Below, one piece after another: positions 42,101-57,100 of a stretch of DNA of 64,000 bases. Position numbers and translations under genes: made by a program. The stretch lies in NCBI GenBank assembly GCA_013433145.1, contig CM024188.1, positions 8,980,345-9,044,344 on the forward strand. Direction: 5' to 3'. Numbering within the stretch: position 1 is the stretch's first letter; every line of letters begins with the position of its first letter. The DNA comes from Ascaris suum (lineage: Eukaryota > Nematoda > Chromadorea > Rhabditida > Ascarididae). The notes under the pieces are model-generated. The model was not told where the DNA came from. It did no database searches and was given only the letters and a program-made list of their open reading frames with translations.

Positions 42101-45100
42101 GCTCCAGCTGAGCCGAACTTGTACCACGATAAACGGCATTTTTTGTGCATTATTCGTGCAATTTGAGATTTATTCCATGATCAATTGGAAGGGAATAATT
42201 AATCATTTTTTGCTGTCAATTTTGCTCCAGCTGAGCCGAACTTGTACCACGATAAACGGCATTTTTTGTGCATTATTCGTGCAATTTGAGATTTATTCCA
42301 TGATCAATTGGAAGGGAATAATTAATCATTTTTTGCTGTCAATTTTGCTCCAGCTGAGCCGAACTTGTACCACGATAAACGGCATTTTTTGTGCATTATT
42401 CGTGCAATTTGAGATTTATTCCATGATCAATTGGAAGGGAATAATTAATCATTTTTTGCTGTCAATTTTGCTCCAGCTGAGCCGAACTTGTACCACGATA
42501 AACGGCATTTTTTGTGCATTATTCGTGCAATTTGAGATTTATTCCATGATCAATTGGAAGGGAATAATTAATCATTTTTTGCTGTCAATTTTGCTCCAGC
42601 TGAGCCGAACTTGTACCACGATAAACGGCATTTTTTGTGCATTATTCGTGCAATTTGAGATTTATTCCATGATCAATTGGAAGGGAATAATTAATCATTT
42701 TTTGCTGTCAATTTTGCTCCAGCTGAGCCGAACTTGTACCACGATAAACGGCATTTTTTGTGCATTATTCGTGCAATTTGAGATTTATTCCATGATCAAT
42801 TGGAAGGGAATAATTAATCATTTTTTGCTGTCAATTTTGCTCCAGCTGAGCCGAACTTGTACCACGATAAACGGCATTTTTTGTGCATTATTCGTGCAAT
42901 TTGAGATTTATTCCATGATCAATTGGAAGGGAATAATTAATCATTTTTTGCTGTCAATTTTGCTCCAGCTGAGCCGAACTTGTACCACGATAAACGGCAT
43001 TTTTTGTGCATTATTCGTGCAATTTGAGATTTATTCCATGATCAATTGGAAGGGAATAATTAATCATTTTTTGCTGTCAATTTTGCTCCAGCTGAGCCGA
43101 ACTTGTACCACGATAAACGGCATTTTTTGTGCATTATTCGTGCAATTTGAGATTTATTCCATGATCAATTGGAAGGGAATAATTAATCATTTTTTGCTGT
43201 CAATTTTGCTCCAGCTGAGCCGAACTTGTACCACGATAAACGGCATTTTTTGTGCATTATTCGTGCAATTTGAGATTTATTCCATGATCAATTGGAAGGG
43301 AATAATTAATCATTTTTTGCTGTCAATTTTGCTCCAGCTGAGCCGAACTTGTACCACGATAAACGGCATTTTTTGTGCATTATTCGTGCAATTTGAGATT
43401 TATTCCATGATCAATTGGAAGGGAATAATTAATCATTTTTTGCTGTCAATTTTGCTCCAGCTGAGCCGAACTTGTACCACGATAAACGGCATTTTTTGTG
43501 CATTATTCGTGCAATTTGAGATTTATTCCATGATCAATTGGAAGGGAATAATTAATCATTTTTTGCTGTCAATTTTGCTCCAGCTGAGCCGAACTTGTAC
43601 CACGATAAACGGCATTTTTTGTGCATTATTCGTGCAATTTGAGATTTATTCCATGATCAATTGGAAGGGAATAATTAATCATTTTTTGCTGTCAATTTTG
43701 CTCCAGCTGAGCCGAACTTGTACCACGATAAACGGCATTTTTTGTGCATTATTCGTGCAATTTGAGATTTATTCCATGATCAATTGGAAGGGAATAATTA
43801 ATCATTTTTTGCTGTCAATTTTGCTCCAGCTGAGCCGAACTTGTACCACGATAAACGGCATTTTTTGTGCATTATTCGTGCAATTTGAGATTTATTCCAT
43901 GATCAATTGGAAGGGAATAATTAATCATTTTTTGCTGTCAATTTTGCTCCAGCTGAGCCGAACTTGTACCACGATAAACGGCATTTTTTGTGCATTATTC
44001 GTGCAATTTGAGATTTATTCCATGATCAATTGGAAGGGAATAATTAATCATTTTTTGCTGTCAATTTTGCTCCAGCTGAGCCGAACTTGTACCACGATAA
44101 ACGGCATTTTTTGTGCATTATTCGTGCAATTTGAGATTTATTCCATGATCAATTGGAAGGGAATAATTAATCATTTTTTGCTGTCAATTTTGCTCCAGCT
44201 GAGCCGAACTTGTACCACGATAAACGGCATTTTTTGTGCATTATTCGTGCAATTTGAGATTTATTCCATGATCAATTGGAAGGGAATAATTAATCATTTT
44301 TTGCTGTCAATTTTGCTCCAGCTGAGCCGAACTTGTACCACGATAAACGGCATTTTTTGTGCATTATTCGTGCAATTTGAGATTTATTCCATGATCAATT
44401 GGAAGGGAATAATTAATCATTTTTTGCTGTCAATTTTGCTCCAGCTGAGCCGAACTTGTACCACGATAAACGGCATTTTTTGTGCATTATTCGTGCAATT
44501 TGAGATTTATTCCATGATCAATTGGAAGGGAATAATTAATCATTTTTTGCTGTCAATTTTGCTCCAGCTGAGCCGAACTTGTACCACGATAAACGGCATT
44601 TTTTGTGCATTATTCGTGCAATTTGAGATTTATTCCATGATCAATTGGAAGGGAATAATTAATCATTTTTTGCTGTCAATTTTGCTCCAGCTGAGCCGAA
44701 CTTGTACCACGATAAACGGCATTTTTTGTGCATTATTCGTGCAATTTGAGATTTATTCCATGATCAATTGGAAGGGAATAATTAATCATTTTTTGCTGTC
44801 AATTTTGCTCCAGCTGAGCCGAACTTGTACCACGATAAACGGCATTTTTTGTGCATTATTCGTGCAATTTGAGATTTATTCCATGATCAATTGGAAGGGA
44901 ATAATTAATCATTTTTTGCTGTCAATTTTGCTCCAGCTGAGCCGAACTTGTACCACGATAAACGGCATTTTTTGTGCATTATTCGTGCAATTTGAGATTT
45001 ATTCCATGATCAATTGGAAGGGAATAATTAATCATTTTTTGCTGTCAATTTTGCTCCAGCTGAGCCGAACTTGTACCACGATAAACGGCATTTTTTGTGC

Positions 45101-48100
45101 ATTATTCGTGCAATTTGAGATTTATTCCATGATCAATTGGAAGGGAATAATTAATCATTTTTTGCTGTCAATTTTGCTCCAGCTGAGCCGAACTTGTACC
45201 ACGATAAACGGCATTTTTTGTGCATTATTCGTGCAATTTGAGATTTATTCCATGATCAATTGGAAGGGAATAATTAATCATTTTTTGCTGTCAATTTTGC
45301 TCCAGCTGAGCCGAACTTGTACCACGATAAACGGCATTTTTTGTGCATTATTCGTGCAATTTGAGATTTATTCCATGATCAATTGGAAGGGAATAATTAA
45401 TCATTTTTTGCTGTCAATTTTGCTCCAGCTGAGCCGAACTTGTACCACGATAAACGGCATTTTTTGTGCATTATTCGTGCAATTTGAGATTTATTCCATG
45501 ATCAATTGGAAGGGAATAATTAATCATTTTTTGCTGTCAATTTTGCTCCAGCTGAGCCGAACTTGTACCACGATAAACGGCATTTTTTGTGCATTATTCG
45601 TGCAATTTGAGATTTATTCCATGATCAATTGGAAGGGAATAATTAATCATTTTTTGCTGTCAATTTTGCTCCAGCTGAGCCGAACTTGTACCACGATAAA
45701 CGGCATTTTTTGTGCATTATTCGTGCAATTTGAGATTTATTCCATGATCAATTGGAAGGGAATAATTAATCATTTTTTGCTGTCAATTTTGCTCCAGCTG
45801 AGCCGAACTTGTACCACGATAAACGGCATTTTTTGTGCATTATTCGTGCAATTTGAGATTTATTCCATGATCAATTGGAAGGGAATAATTAATCATTTTT
45901 TGCTGTCAATTTTGCTCCAGCTGAGCCGAACTTGTACCACGATAAACGGCATTTTTTGTGCATTATTCGTGCAATTTGAGATTTATTCCATGATCAATTG
46001 GAAGGGAATAATTAATCATTTTTTGCTGTCAATTTTGCTCCAGCTGAGCCGAACTTGTACCACGATAAACGGCATTTTTTGTGCATTATTCGTGCAATTT
46101 GAGATTTATTCCATGATCAATTGGAAGGGAATAATTAATCATTTTTTGCTGTCAATTTTGCTCCAGCTGAGCCGAACTTGTACCACGATAAACGGCATTT
46201 TTTGTGCATTATTCGTGCAATTTGAGATTTATTCCATGATCAATTGGAAGGGAATAATTAATCATTTTTTGCTGTCAATTTTGCTCCAGCTGAGCCGAAC
46301 TTGTACCACGATAAACGGCATTTTTTGTGCATTATTCGTGCAATTTGAGATTTATTCCATGATCAATTGGAAGGGAATAATTAATCATTTTTTGCTGTCA
46401 ATTTTGCTCCAGCTGAGCCGAACTTGTACCACGATAAACGGCATTTTTTGTGCATTATTCGTGCAATTTGAGATTTATTCCATGATCAATTGGAAGGGAA
46501 TAATTAATCATTTTTTGCTGTCAATTTTGCTCCAGCTGAGCCGAACTTGTACCACGATAAACGGCATTTTTTGTGCATTATTCGTGCAATTTGAGATTTA
46601 TTCCATGATCAATTGGAAGGGAATAATTAATCATTTTTTGCTGTCAATTTTGCTCCAGCTGAGCCGAACTTGTACCACGATAAACGGCATTTTTTGTGCA
46701 TTATTCGTGCAATTTGAGATTTATTCCATGATCAATTGGAAGGGAATAATTAATCATTTTTTGCTGTCAATTTTGCTCCAGCTGAGCCGAACTTGTACCA
46801 CGATAAACGGCATTTTTTGTGCATTATTCGTGCAATTTGAGATTTATTCCATGATCAATTGGAAGGGAATAATTAATCATTTTTTGCTGTCAATTTTGCT
46901 CCAGCTGAGCCGAACTTGTACCACGATAAACGGCATTTTTTGTGCATTATTCGTGCAATTTGAGATTTATTCCATGATCAATTGGAAGGGAATAATTAAT
47001 CATTTTTTGCTGTCAATTTTGCTCCAGCTGAGCCGAACTTGTACCACGATAAACGGCATTTTTTGTGCATTATTCGTGCAATTTGAGATTTATTCCATGA
47101 TCAATTGGAAGGGAATAATTAATCATTTTTTGCTGTCAATTTTGCTCCAGCTGAGCCGAACTTGTACCACGATAAACGGCATTTTTTGTGCATTATTCGT
47201 GCAATTTGAGATTTATTCCATGATCAATTGGAAGGGAATAATTAATCATTTTTTGCTGTCAATTTTGCTCCAGCTGAGCCGAACTTGTACCACGATAAAC
47301 GGCATTTTTTGTGCATTATTCGTGCAATTTGAGATTTATTCCATGATCAATTGGAAGGGAATAATTAATCATTTTTTGCTGTCAATTTTGCTCCAGCTGA
47401 GCCGAACTTGTACCACGATAAACGGCATTTTTTGTGCATTATTCGTGCAATTTGAGATTTATTCCATGATCAATTGGAAGGGAATAATTAATCATTTTTT
47501 GCTGTCAATTTTGCTCCAGCTGAGCCGAACTTGTACCACGATAAACGGCATTTTTTGTGCATTATTCGTGCAATTTGAGATTTATTCCATGATCAATTGG
47601 AAGGGAATAATTAATCATTTTTTGCTGTCAATTTTGCTCCAGCTGAGCCGAACTTGTACCACGATAAACGGCATTTTTTGTGCATTATTCGTGCAATTTG
47701 AGATTTATTCCATGATCAATTGGAAGGGAATAATTAATCATTTTTTGCTGTCAATTTTGCTCCAGCTGAGCCGAACTTGTACCACGATAAACGGCATTTT
47801 TTGTGCATTATTCGTGCAATTTGAGATTTATTCCATGATCAATTGGAAGGGAATAATTAATCATTTTTTGCTGTCAATTTTGCTCCAGCTGAGCCGAACT
47901 TGTACCACGATAAACGGCATTTTTTGTGCATTATTCGTGCAATTTGAGATTTATTCCATGATCAATTGGAAGGGAATAATTAATCATTTTTTGCTGTCAA
48001 TTTTGCTCCAGCTGAGCCGAACTTGTACCACGATAAACGGCATTTTTTGTGCATTATTCGTGCAATTTGAGATTTATTCCATGATCAATTGGAAGGGAAT

Positions 48101-51100
48101 AATTAATCATTTTTTGCTGTCAATTTTGCTCCAGCTGAGCCGAACTTGTACCACGATAAACGGCATTTTTTGTGCATTATTCGTGCAATTTGAGATTTAT
48201 TCCATGATCAATTGGAAGGGAATAATTAATCATTTTTTGCTGTCAATTTTGCTCCAGCTGAGCCGAACTTGTACCACGATAAACGGCATTTTTTGTGCAT
48301 TATTCGTGCAATTTGAGATTTATTCCATGATCAATTGGAAGGGAATAATTAATCATTTTTTGCTGTCAATTTTGCTCCAGCTGAGCCGAACTTGTACCAC
48401 GATAAACGGCATTTTTTGTGCATTATTCGTGCAATTTGAGATTTATTCCATGATCAATTGGAAGGGAATAATTAATCATTTTTTGCTGTCAATTTTGCTC
48501 CAGCTGAGCCGAACTTGTACCACGATAAACGGCATTTTTTGTGCATTATTCGTGCAATTTGAGATTTATTCCATGATCAATTGGAAGGGAATAATTAATC
48601 ATTTTTTGCTGTCAATTTTGCTCCAGCTGAGCCGAACTTGTACCACGATAAACGGCATTTTTTGTGCATTATTCGTGCAATTTGAGATTTATTCCATGAT
48701 CAATTGGAAGGGAATAATTAATCATTTTTTGCTGTCAATTTTGCTCCAGCTGAGCCGAACTTGTACCACGATAAACGGCATTTTTTGTGCATTATTCGTG
48801 CAATTTGAGATTTATTCCATGATCAATTGGAAGGGAATAATTAATCATTTTTTGCTGTCAATTTTGCTCCAGCTGAGCCGAACTTGTACCACGATAAACG
48901 GCATTTTTTGTGCATTATTCGTGCAATTTGAGATTTATTCCATGATCAATTGGAAGGGAATAATTAATCATTTTTTGCTGTCAATTTTGCTCCAGCTGAG
49001 CCGAACTTGTACCACGATAAACGGCATTTTTTGTGCATTATTCGTGCAATTTGAGATTTATTCCATGATCAATTGGAAGGGAATAATTAATCATTTTTTG
49101 CTGTCAATTTTGCTCCAGCTGAGCCGAACTTGTACCACGATAAACGGCATTTTTTGTGCATTATTCGTGCAATTTGAGATTTATTCCATGATCAATTGGA
49201 AGGGAATAATTAATCATTTTTTGCTGTCAATTTTGCTCCAGCTGAGCCGAACTTGTACCACGATAAACGGCATTTTTTGTGCATTATTCGTGCAATTTGA
49301 GATTTATTCCATGATCAATTGGAAGGGAATAATTAATCATTTTTTGCTGTCAATTTTGCTCCAGCTGAGCCGAACTTGTACCACGATAAACGGCATTTTT
49401 TGTGCATTATTCGTGCAATTTGAGATTTATTCCATGATCAATTGGAAGGGAATAATTAATCATTTTTTGCTGTCAATTTTGCTCCAGCTGAGCCGAACTT
49501 GTACCACGATAAACGGCATTTTTTGTGCATTATTCGTGCAATTTGAGATTTATTCCATGATCAATTGGAAGGGAATAATTAATCATTTTTTGCTGTCAAT
49601 TTTGCTCCAGCTGAGCCGAACTTGTACCACGATAAACGGCATTTTTTGTGCATTATTCGTGCAATTTGAGATTTATTCCATGATCAATTGGAAGGGAATA
49701 ATTAATCATTTTTTGCTGTCAATTTTGCTCCAGCTGAGCCGAACTTGTACCACGATAAACGGCATTTTTTGTGCATTATTCGTGCAATTTGAGATTTATT
49801 CCATGATCAATTGGAAGGGAATAATTAATCATTTTTTGCTGTCAATTTTGCTCCAGCTGAGCCGAACTTGTACCACGATAAACGGCATTTTTTGTGCATT
49901 ATTCGTGCAATTTGAGATTTATTCCATGATCAATTGGAAGGGAATAATTAATCATTTTTTGCTGTCAATTTTGCTCCAGCTGAGCCGAACTTGTACCACG
50001 ATAAACGGCATTTTTTGTGCATTATTCGTGCAATTTGAGATTTATTCCATGATCAATTGGAAGGGAATAATTAATCATTTTTTGCTGTCAATTTTGCTCC
50101 AGCTGAGCCGAACTTGTACCACGATAAACGGCATTTTTTGTGCATTATTCGTGCAATTTGAGATTTATTCCATGATCAATTGGAAGGGAATAATTAATCA
50201 TTTTTTGCTGTCAATTTTGCTCCAGCTGAGCCGAACTTGTACCACGATAAACGGCATTTTTTGTGCATTATTCGTGCAATTTGAGATTTATTCCATGATC
50301 AATTGGAAGGGAATAATTAATCATTTTTTGCTGTCAATTTTGCTCCAGCTGAGCCGAACTTGTACCACGATAAACGGCATTTTTTGTGCATTATTCGTGC
50401 AATTTGAGATTTATTCCATGATCAATTGGAAGGGAATAATTAATCATTTTTTGCTGTCAATTTTGCTCCAGCTGAGCCGAACTTGTACCACGATAAACGG
50501 CATTTTTTGTGCATTATTCGTGCAATTTGAGATTTATTCCATGATCAATTGGAAGGGAATAATTAATCATTTTTTGCTGTCAATTTTGCTCCAGCTGAGC
50601 CGAACTTGTACCACGATAAACGGCATTTTTTGTGCATTATTCGTGCAATTTGAGATTTATTCCATGATCAATTGGAAGGGAATAATTAATCATTTTTTGC
50701 TGTCAATTTTGCTCCAGCTGAGCCGAACTTGTACCACGATAAACGGCATTTTTTGTGCATTATTCGTGCAATTTGAGATTTATTCCATGATCAATTGGAA
50801 GGGAATAATTAATCATTTTTTGCTGTCAATTTTGCTCCAGCTGAGCCGAACTTGTACCACGATAAACGGCATTTTTTGTGCATTATTCGTGCAATTTGAG
50901 ATTTATTCCATGATCAATTGGAAGGGAATAATTAATCATTTTTTGCTGTCAATTTTGCTCCAGCTGAGCCGAACTTGTACCACGATAAACGGCATTTTTT
51001 GTGCATTATTCGTGCAATTTGAGATTTATTCCATGATCAATTGGAAGGGAATAATTAATCATTTTTTGCTGTCAATTTTGCTCCAGCTGAGCCGAACTTG

Positions 51101-54100
51101 TACCACGATAAACGGCATTTTTTGTGCATTATTCGTGCAATTTGAGATTTATTCCATGATCAATTGGAAGGGAATAATTAATCATTTTTTGCTGTCAATT
51201 TTGCTCCAGCTGAGCCGAACTTGTACCACGATAAACGGCATTTTTTGTGCATTATTCGTGCAATTTGAGATTTATTCCATGATCAATTGGAAGGGAATAA
51301 TTAATCATTTTTTGCTGTCAATTTTGCTCCAGCTGAGCCGAACTTGTACCACGATAAACGGCATTTTTTGTGCATTATTCGTGCAATTTGAGATTTATTC
51401 CATGATCAATTGGAAGGGAATAATTAATCATTTTTTGCTGTCAATTTTGCTCCAGCTGAGCCGAACTTGTACCACGATAAACGGCATTTTTTGTGCATTA
51501 TTCGTGCAATTTGAGATTTATTCCATGATCAATTGGAAGGGAATAATTAATCATTTTTTGCTGTCAATTTTGCTCCAGCTGAGCCGAACTTGTACCACGA
51601 TAAACGGCATTTTTTGTGCATTATTCGTGCAATTTGAGATTTATTCCATGATCAATTGGAAGGGAATAATTAATCATTTTTTGCTGTCAATTTTGCTCCA
51701 GCTGAGCCGAACTTGTACCACGATAAACGGCATTTTTTGTGCATTATTCGTGCAATTTGAGATTTATTCCATGATCAATTGGAAGGGAATAATTAATCAT
51801 TTTTTGCTGTCAATTTTGCTCCAGCTGAGCCGAACTTGTACCACGATAAACGGCATTTTTTGTGCATTATTCGTGCAATTTGAGATTTATTCCATGATCA
51901 ATTGGAAGGGAATAATTAATCATTTTTTGCTGTCAATTTTGCTCCAGCTGAGCCGAACTTGTACCACGATAAACGGCATTTTTTGTGCATTATTCGTGCA
52001 ATTTGAGATTTATTCCATGATCAATTGGAAGGGAATAATTAATCATTTTTTGCTGTCAATTTTGCTCCAGCTGAGCCGAACTTGTACCACGATAAACGGC
52101 ATTTTTTGTGCATTATTCGTGCAATTTGAGATTTATTCCATGATCAATTGGAAGGGAATAATTAATCATTTTTTGCTGTCAATTTTGCTCCAGCTGAGCC
52201 GAACTTGTACCACGATAAACGGCATTTTTTGTGCATTATTCGTGCAATTTGAGATTTATTCCATGATCAATTGGAAGGGAATAATTAATCATTTTTTGCT
52301 GTCAATTTTGCTCCAGCTGAGCCGAACTTGTACCACGATAAACGGCATTTTTTGTGCATTATTCGTGCAATTTGAGATTTATTCCATGATCAATTGGAAG
52401 GGAATAATTAATCATTTTTTGCTGTCAATTTTGCTCCAGCTGAGCCGAACTTGTACCACGATAAACGGCATTTTTTGTGCATTATTCGTGCAATTTGAGA
52501 TTTATTCCATGATCAATTGGAAGGGAATAATTAATCATTTTTTGCTGTCAATTTTGCTCCAGCTGAGCCGAACTTGTACCACGATAAACGGCATTTTTTG
52601 TGCATTATTCGTGCAATTTGAGATTTATTCCATGATCAATTGGAAGGGAATAATTAATCATTTTTTGCTGTCAATTTTGCTCCAGCTGAGCCGAACTTGT
52701 ACCACGATAAACGGCATTTTTTGTGCATTATTCGTGCAATTTGAGATTTATTCCATGATCAATTGGAAGGGAATAATTAATCATTTTTTGCTGTCAATTT
52801 TGCTCCAGCTGAGCCGAACTTGTACCACGATAAACGGCATTTTTTGTGCATTATTCGTGCAATTTGAGATTTATTCCATGATCAATTGGAAGGGAATAAT
52901 TAATCATTTTTTGCTGTCAATTTTGCTCCAGCTGAGCCGAACTTGTACCACGATAAACGGCATTTTTTGTGCATTATTCGTGCAATTTGAGATTTATTCC
53001 ATGATCAATTGGAAGGGAATAATTAATCATTTTTTGCTGTCAATTTTGCTCCAGCTGAGCCGAACTTGTACCACGATAAACGGCATTTTTTGTGCATTAT
53101 TCGTGCAATTTGAGATTTATTCCATGATCAATTGGAAGGGAATAATTAATCATTTTTTGCTGTCAATTTTGCTCCAGCTGAGCCGAACTTGTACCACGAT
53201 AAACGGCATTTTTTGTGCATTATTCGTGCAATTTGAGATTTATTCCATGATCAATTGGAAGGGAATAATTAATCATTTTTTGCTGTCAATTTTGCTCCAG
53301 CTGAGCCGAACTTGTACCACGATAAACGGCATTTTTTGTGCATTATTCGTGCAATTTGAGATTTATTCCATGATCAATTGGAAGGGAATAATTAATCATT
53401 TTTTGCTGTCAATTTTGCTCCAGCTGAGCCGAACTTGTACCACGATAAACGGCATTTTTTGTGCATTATTCGTGCAATTTGAGATTTATTCCATGATCAA
53501 TTGGAAGGGAATAATTAATCATTTTTTGCTGTCAATTTTGCTCCAGCTGAGCCGAACTTGTACCACGATAAACGGCATTTTTTGTGCATTATTCGTGCAA
53601 TTTGAGATTTATTCCATGATCAATTGGAAGGGAATAATTAATCATTTTTTGCTGTCAATTTTGCTCCAGCTGAGCCGAACTTGTACCACGATAAACGGCA
53701 TTTTTTGTGCATTATTCGTGCAATTTGAGATTTATTCCATGATCAATTGGAAGGGAATAATTAATCATTTTTTGCTGTCAATTTTGCTCCAGCTGAGCCG
53801 AACTTGTACCACGATAAACGGCATTTTTTGTGCATTATTCGTGCAATTTGAGATTTATTCCATGATCAATTGGAAGGGAATAATTAATCATTTTTTGCTG
53901 TCAATTTTGCTCCAGCTGAGCCGAACTTGTACCACGATAAACGGCATTTTTTGTGCATTATTCGTGCAATTTGAGATTTATTCCATGATCAATTGGAAGG
54001 GAATAATTAATCATTTTTTGCTGTCAATTTTGCTCCAGCTGAGCCGAACTTGTACCACGATAAACGGCATTTTTTGTGCATTATTCGTGCAATTTGAGAT

Positions 54101-57100
54101 TTATTCCATGATCAATTGGAAGGGAATAATTAATCATTTTTTGCTGTCAATTTTGCTCCAGCTGAGCCGAACTTGTACCACGATAAACGGCATTTTTTGT
54201 GCATTATTCGTGCAATTTGAGATTTATTCCATGATCAATTGGAAGGGAATAATTAATCATTTTTTGCTGTCAATTTTGCTCCAGCTGAGCCGAACTTGTA
54301 CCACGATAAACGGCATTTTTTGTGCATTATTCGTGCAATTTGAGATTTATTCCATGATCAATTGGAAGGGAATAATTAATCATTTTTTGCTGTCAATTTT
54401 GCTCCAGCTGAGCCGAACTTGTACCACGATAAACGGCATTTTTTGTGCATTATTCGTGCAATTTGAGATTTATTCCATGATCAATTGGAAGGGAATAATT
54501 AATCATTTTTTGCTGTCAATTTTGCTCCAGCTGAGCCGAACTTGTACCACGATAAACGGCATTTTTTGTGCATTATTCGTGCAATTTGAGATTTATTCCA
54601 TGATCAATTGGAAGGGAATAATTAATCATTTTTTGCTGTCAATTTTGCTCCAGCTGAGCCGAACTTGTACCACGATAAACGGCATTTTTTGTGCATTATT
54701 CGTGCAATTTGAGATTTATTCCATGATCAATTGGAAGGGAATAATTAATCATTTTTTGCTGTCAATTTTGCTCCAGCTGAGCCGAACTTGTACCACGATA
54801 AACGGCATTTTTTGTGCATTATTCGTGCAATTTGAGATTTATTCCATGATCAATTGGAAGGGAATAATTAATCATTTTTTGCTGTCAATTTTGCTCCAGC
54901 TGAGCCGAACTTGTACCACGATAAACGGCATTTTTTGTGCATTATTCGTGCAATTTGAGATTTATTCCATGATCAATTGGAAGGGAATAATTAATCATTT
55001 TTTGCTGTCAATTTTGCTCCAGCTGAGCCGAACTTGTACCACGATAAACGGCATTTTTTGTGCATTATTCGTGCAATTTGAGATTTATTCCATGATCAAT
55101 TGGAAGGGAATAATTAATCATTTTTTGCTGTCAATTTTGCTCCAGCTGAGCCGAACTTGTACCACGATAAACGGCATTTTTTGTGCATTATTCGTGCAAT
55201 TTGAGATTTATTCCATGATCAATTGGAAGGGAATAATTAATCATTTTTTGCTGTCAATTTTGCTCCAGCTGAGCCGAACTTGTACCACGATAAACGGCAT
55301 TTTTTGTGCATTATTCGTGCAATTTGAGATTTATTCCATGATCAATTGGAAGGGAATAATTAATCATTTTTTGCTGTCAATTTTGCTCCAGCTGAGCCGA
55401 ACTTGTACCACGATAAACGGCATTTTTTGTGCATTATTCGTGCAATTTGAGATTTATTCCATGATCAATTGGAAGGGAATAATTAATCATTTTTTGCTGT
55501 CAATTTTGCTCCAGCTGAGCCGAACTTGTACCACGATAAACGGCATTTTTTGTGCATTATTCGTGCAATTTGAGATTTATTCCATGATCAATTGGAAGGG
55601 AATAATTAATCATTTTTTGCTGTCAATTTTGCTCCAGCTGAGCCGAACTTGTACCACGATAAACGGCATTTTTTGTGCATTATTCGTGCAATTTGAGATT
55701 TATTCCATGATCAATTGGAAGGGAATAATTAATCATTTTTTGCTGTCAATTTTGCTCCAGCTGAGCCGAACTTGTACCACGATAAACGGCATTTTTTGTG
55801 CATTATTCGTGCAATTTGAGATTTATTCCATGATCAATTGGAAGGGAATAATTAATCATTTTTTGCTGTCAATTTTGCTCCAGCTGAGCCGAACTTGTAC
55901 CACGATAAACGGCATTTTTTGTGCATTATTCGTGCAATTTGAGATTTATTCCATGATCAATTGGAAGGGAATAATTAATCATTTTTTGCTGTCAATTTTG
56001 CTCCAGCTGAGCCGAACTTGTACCACGATAAACGGCATTTTTTGTGCATTATTCGTGCAATTTGAGATTTATTCCATGATCAATTGGAAGGGAATAATTA
56101 ATCATTTTTTGCTGTCAATTTTGCTCCAGCTGAGCCGAACTTGTACCACGATAAACGGCATTTTTTGTGCATTATTCGTGCAATTTGAGATTTATTCCAT
56201 GATCAATTGGAAGGGAATAATTAATCATTTTTTGCTGTCAATTTTGCTCCAGCTGAGCCGAACTTGTACCACGATAAACGGCATTTTTTGTGCATTATTC
56301 GTGCAATTTGAGATTTATTCCATGATCAATTGGAAGGGAATAATTAATCATTTTTTGCTGTCAATTTTGCTCCAGCTGAGCCGAACTTGTACCACGATAA
56401 ACGGCATTTTTTGTGCATTATTCGTGCAATTTGAGATTTATTCCATGATCAATTGGAAGGGAATAATTAATCATTTTTTGCTGTCAATTTTGCTCCAGCT
56501 GAGCCGAACTTGTACCACGATAAACGGCATTTTTTGTGCATTATTCGTGCAATTTGAGATTTATTCCATGATCAATTGGAAGGGAATAATTAATCATTTT
56601 TTGCTGTCAATTTTGCTCCAGCTGAGCCGAACTTGTACCACGATAAACGGCATTTTTTGTGCATTATTCGTGCAATTTGAGATTTATTCCATGATCAATT
56701 GGAAGGGAATAATTAATCATTTTTTGCTGTCAATTTTGCTCCAGCTGAGCCGAACTTGTACCACGATAAACGGCATTTTTTGTGCATTATTCGTGCAATT
56801 TGAGATTTATTCCATGATCAATTGGAAGGGAATAATTAATCATTTTTTGCTGTCAATTTTGCTCCAGCTGAGCCGAACTTGTACCACGATAAACGGCATT
56901 TTTTGTGCATTATTCGTGCAATTTGAGATTTATTCCATGATCAATTGGAAGGGAATAATTAATCATTTTTTGCTGTCAATTTTGCTCCAGCTGAGCCGAA
57001 CTTGTACCACGATAAACGGCATTTTTTGTGCATTATTCGTGCAATTTGAGATTTATTCCATGATCAATTGGAAGGGAATAATTAATCATTTTTTGCTGTC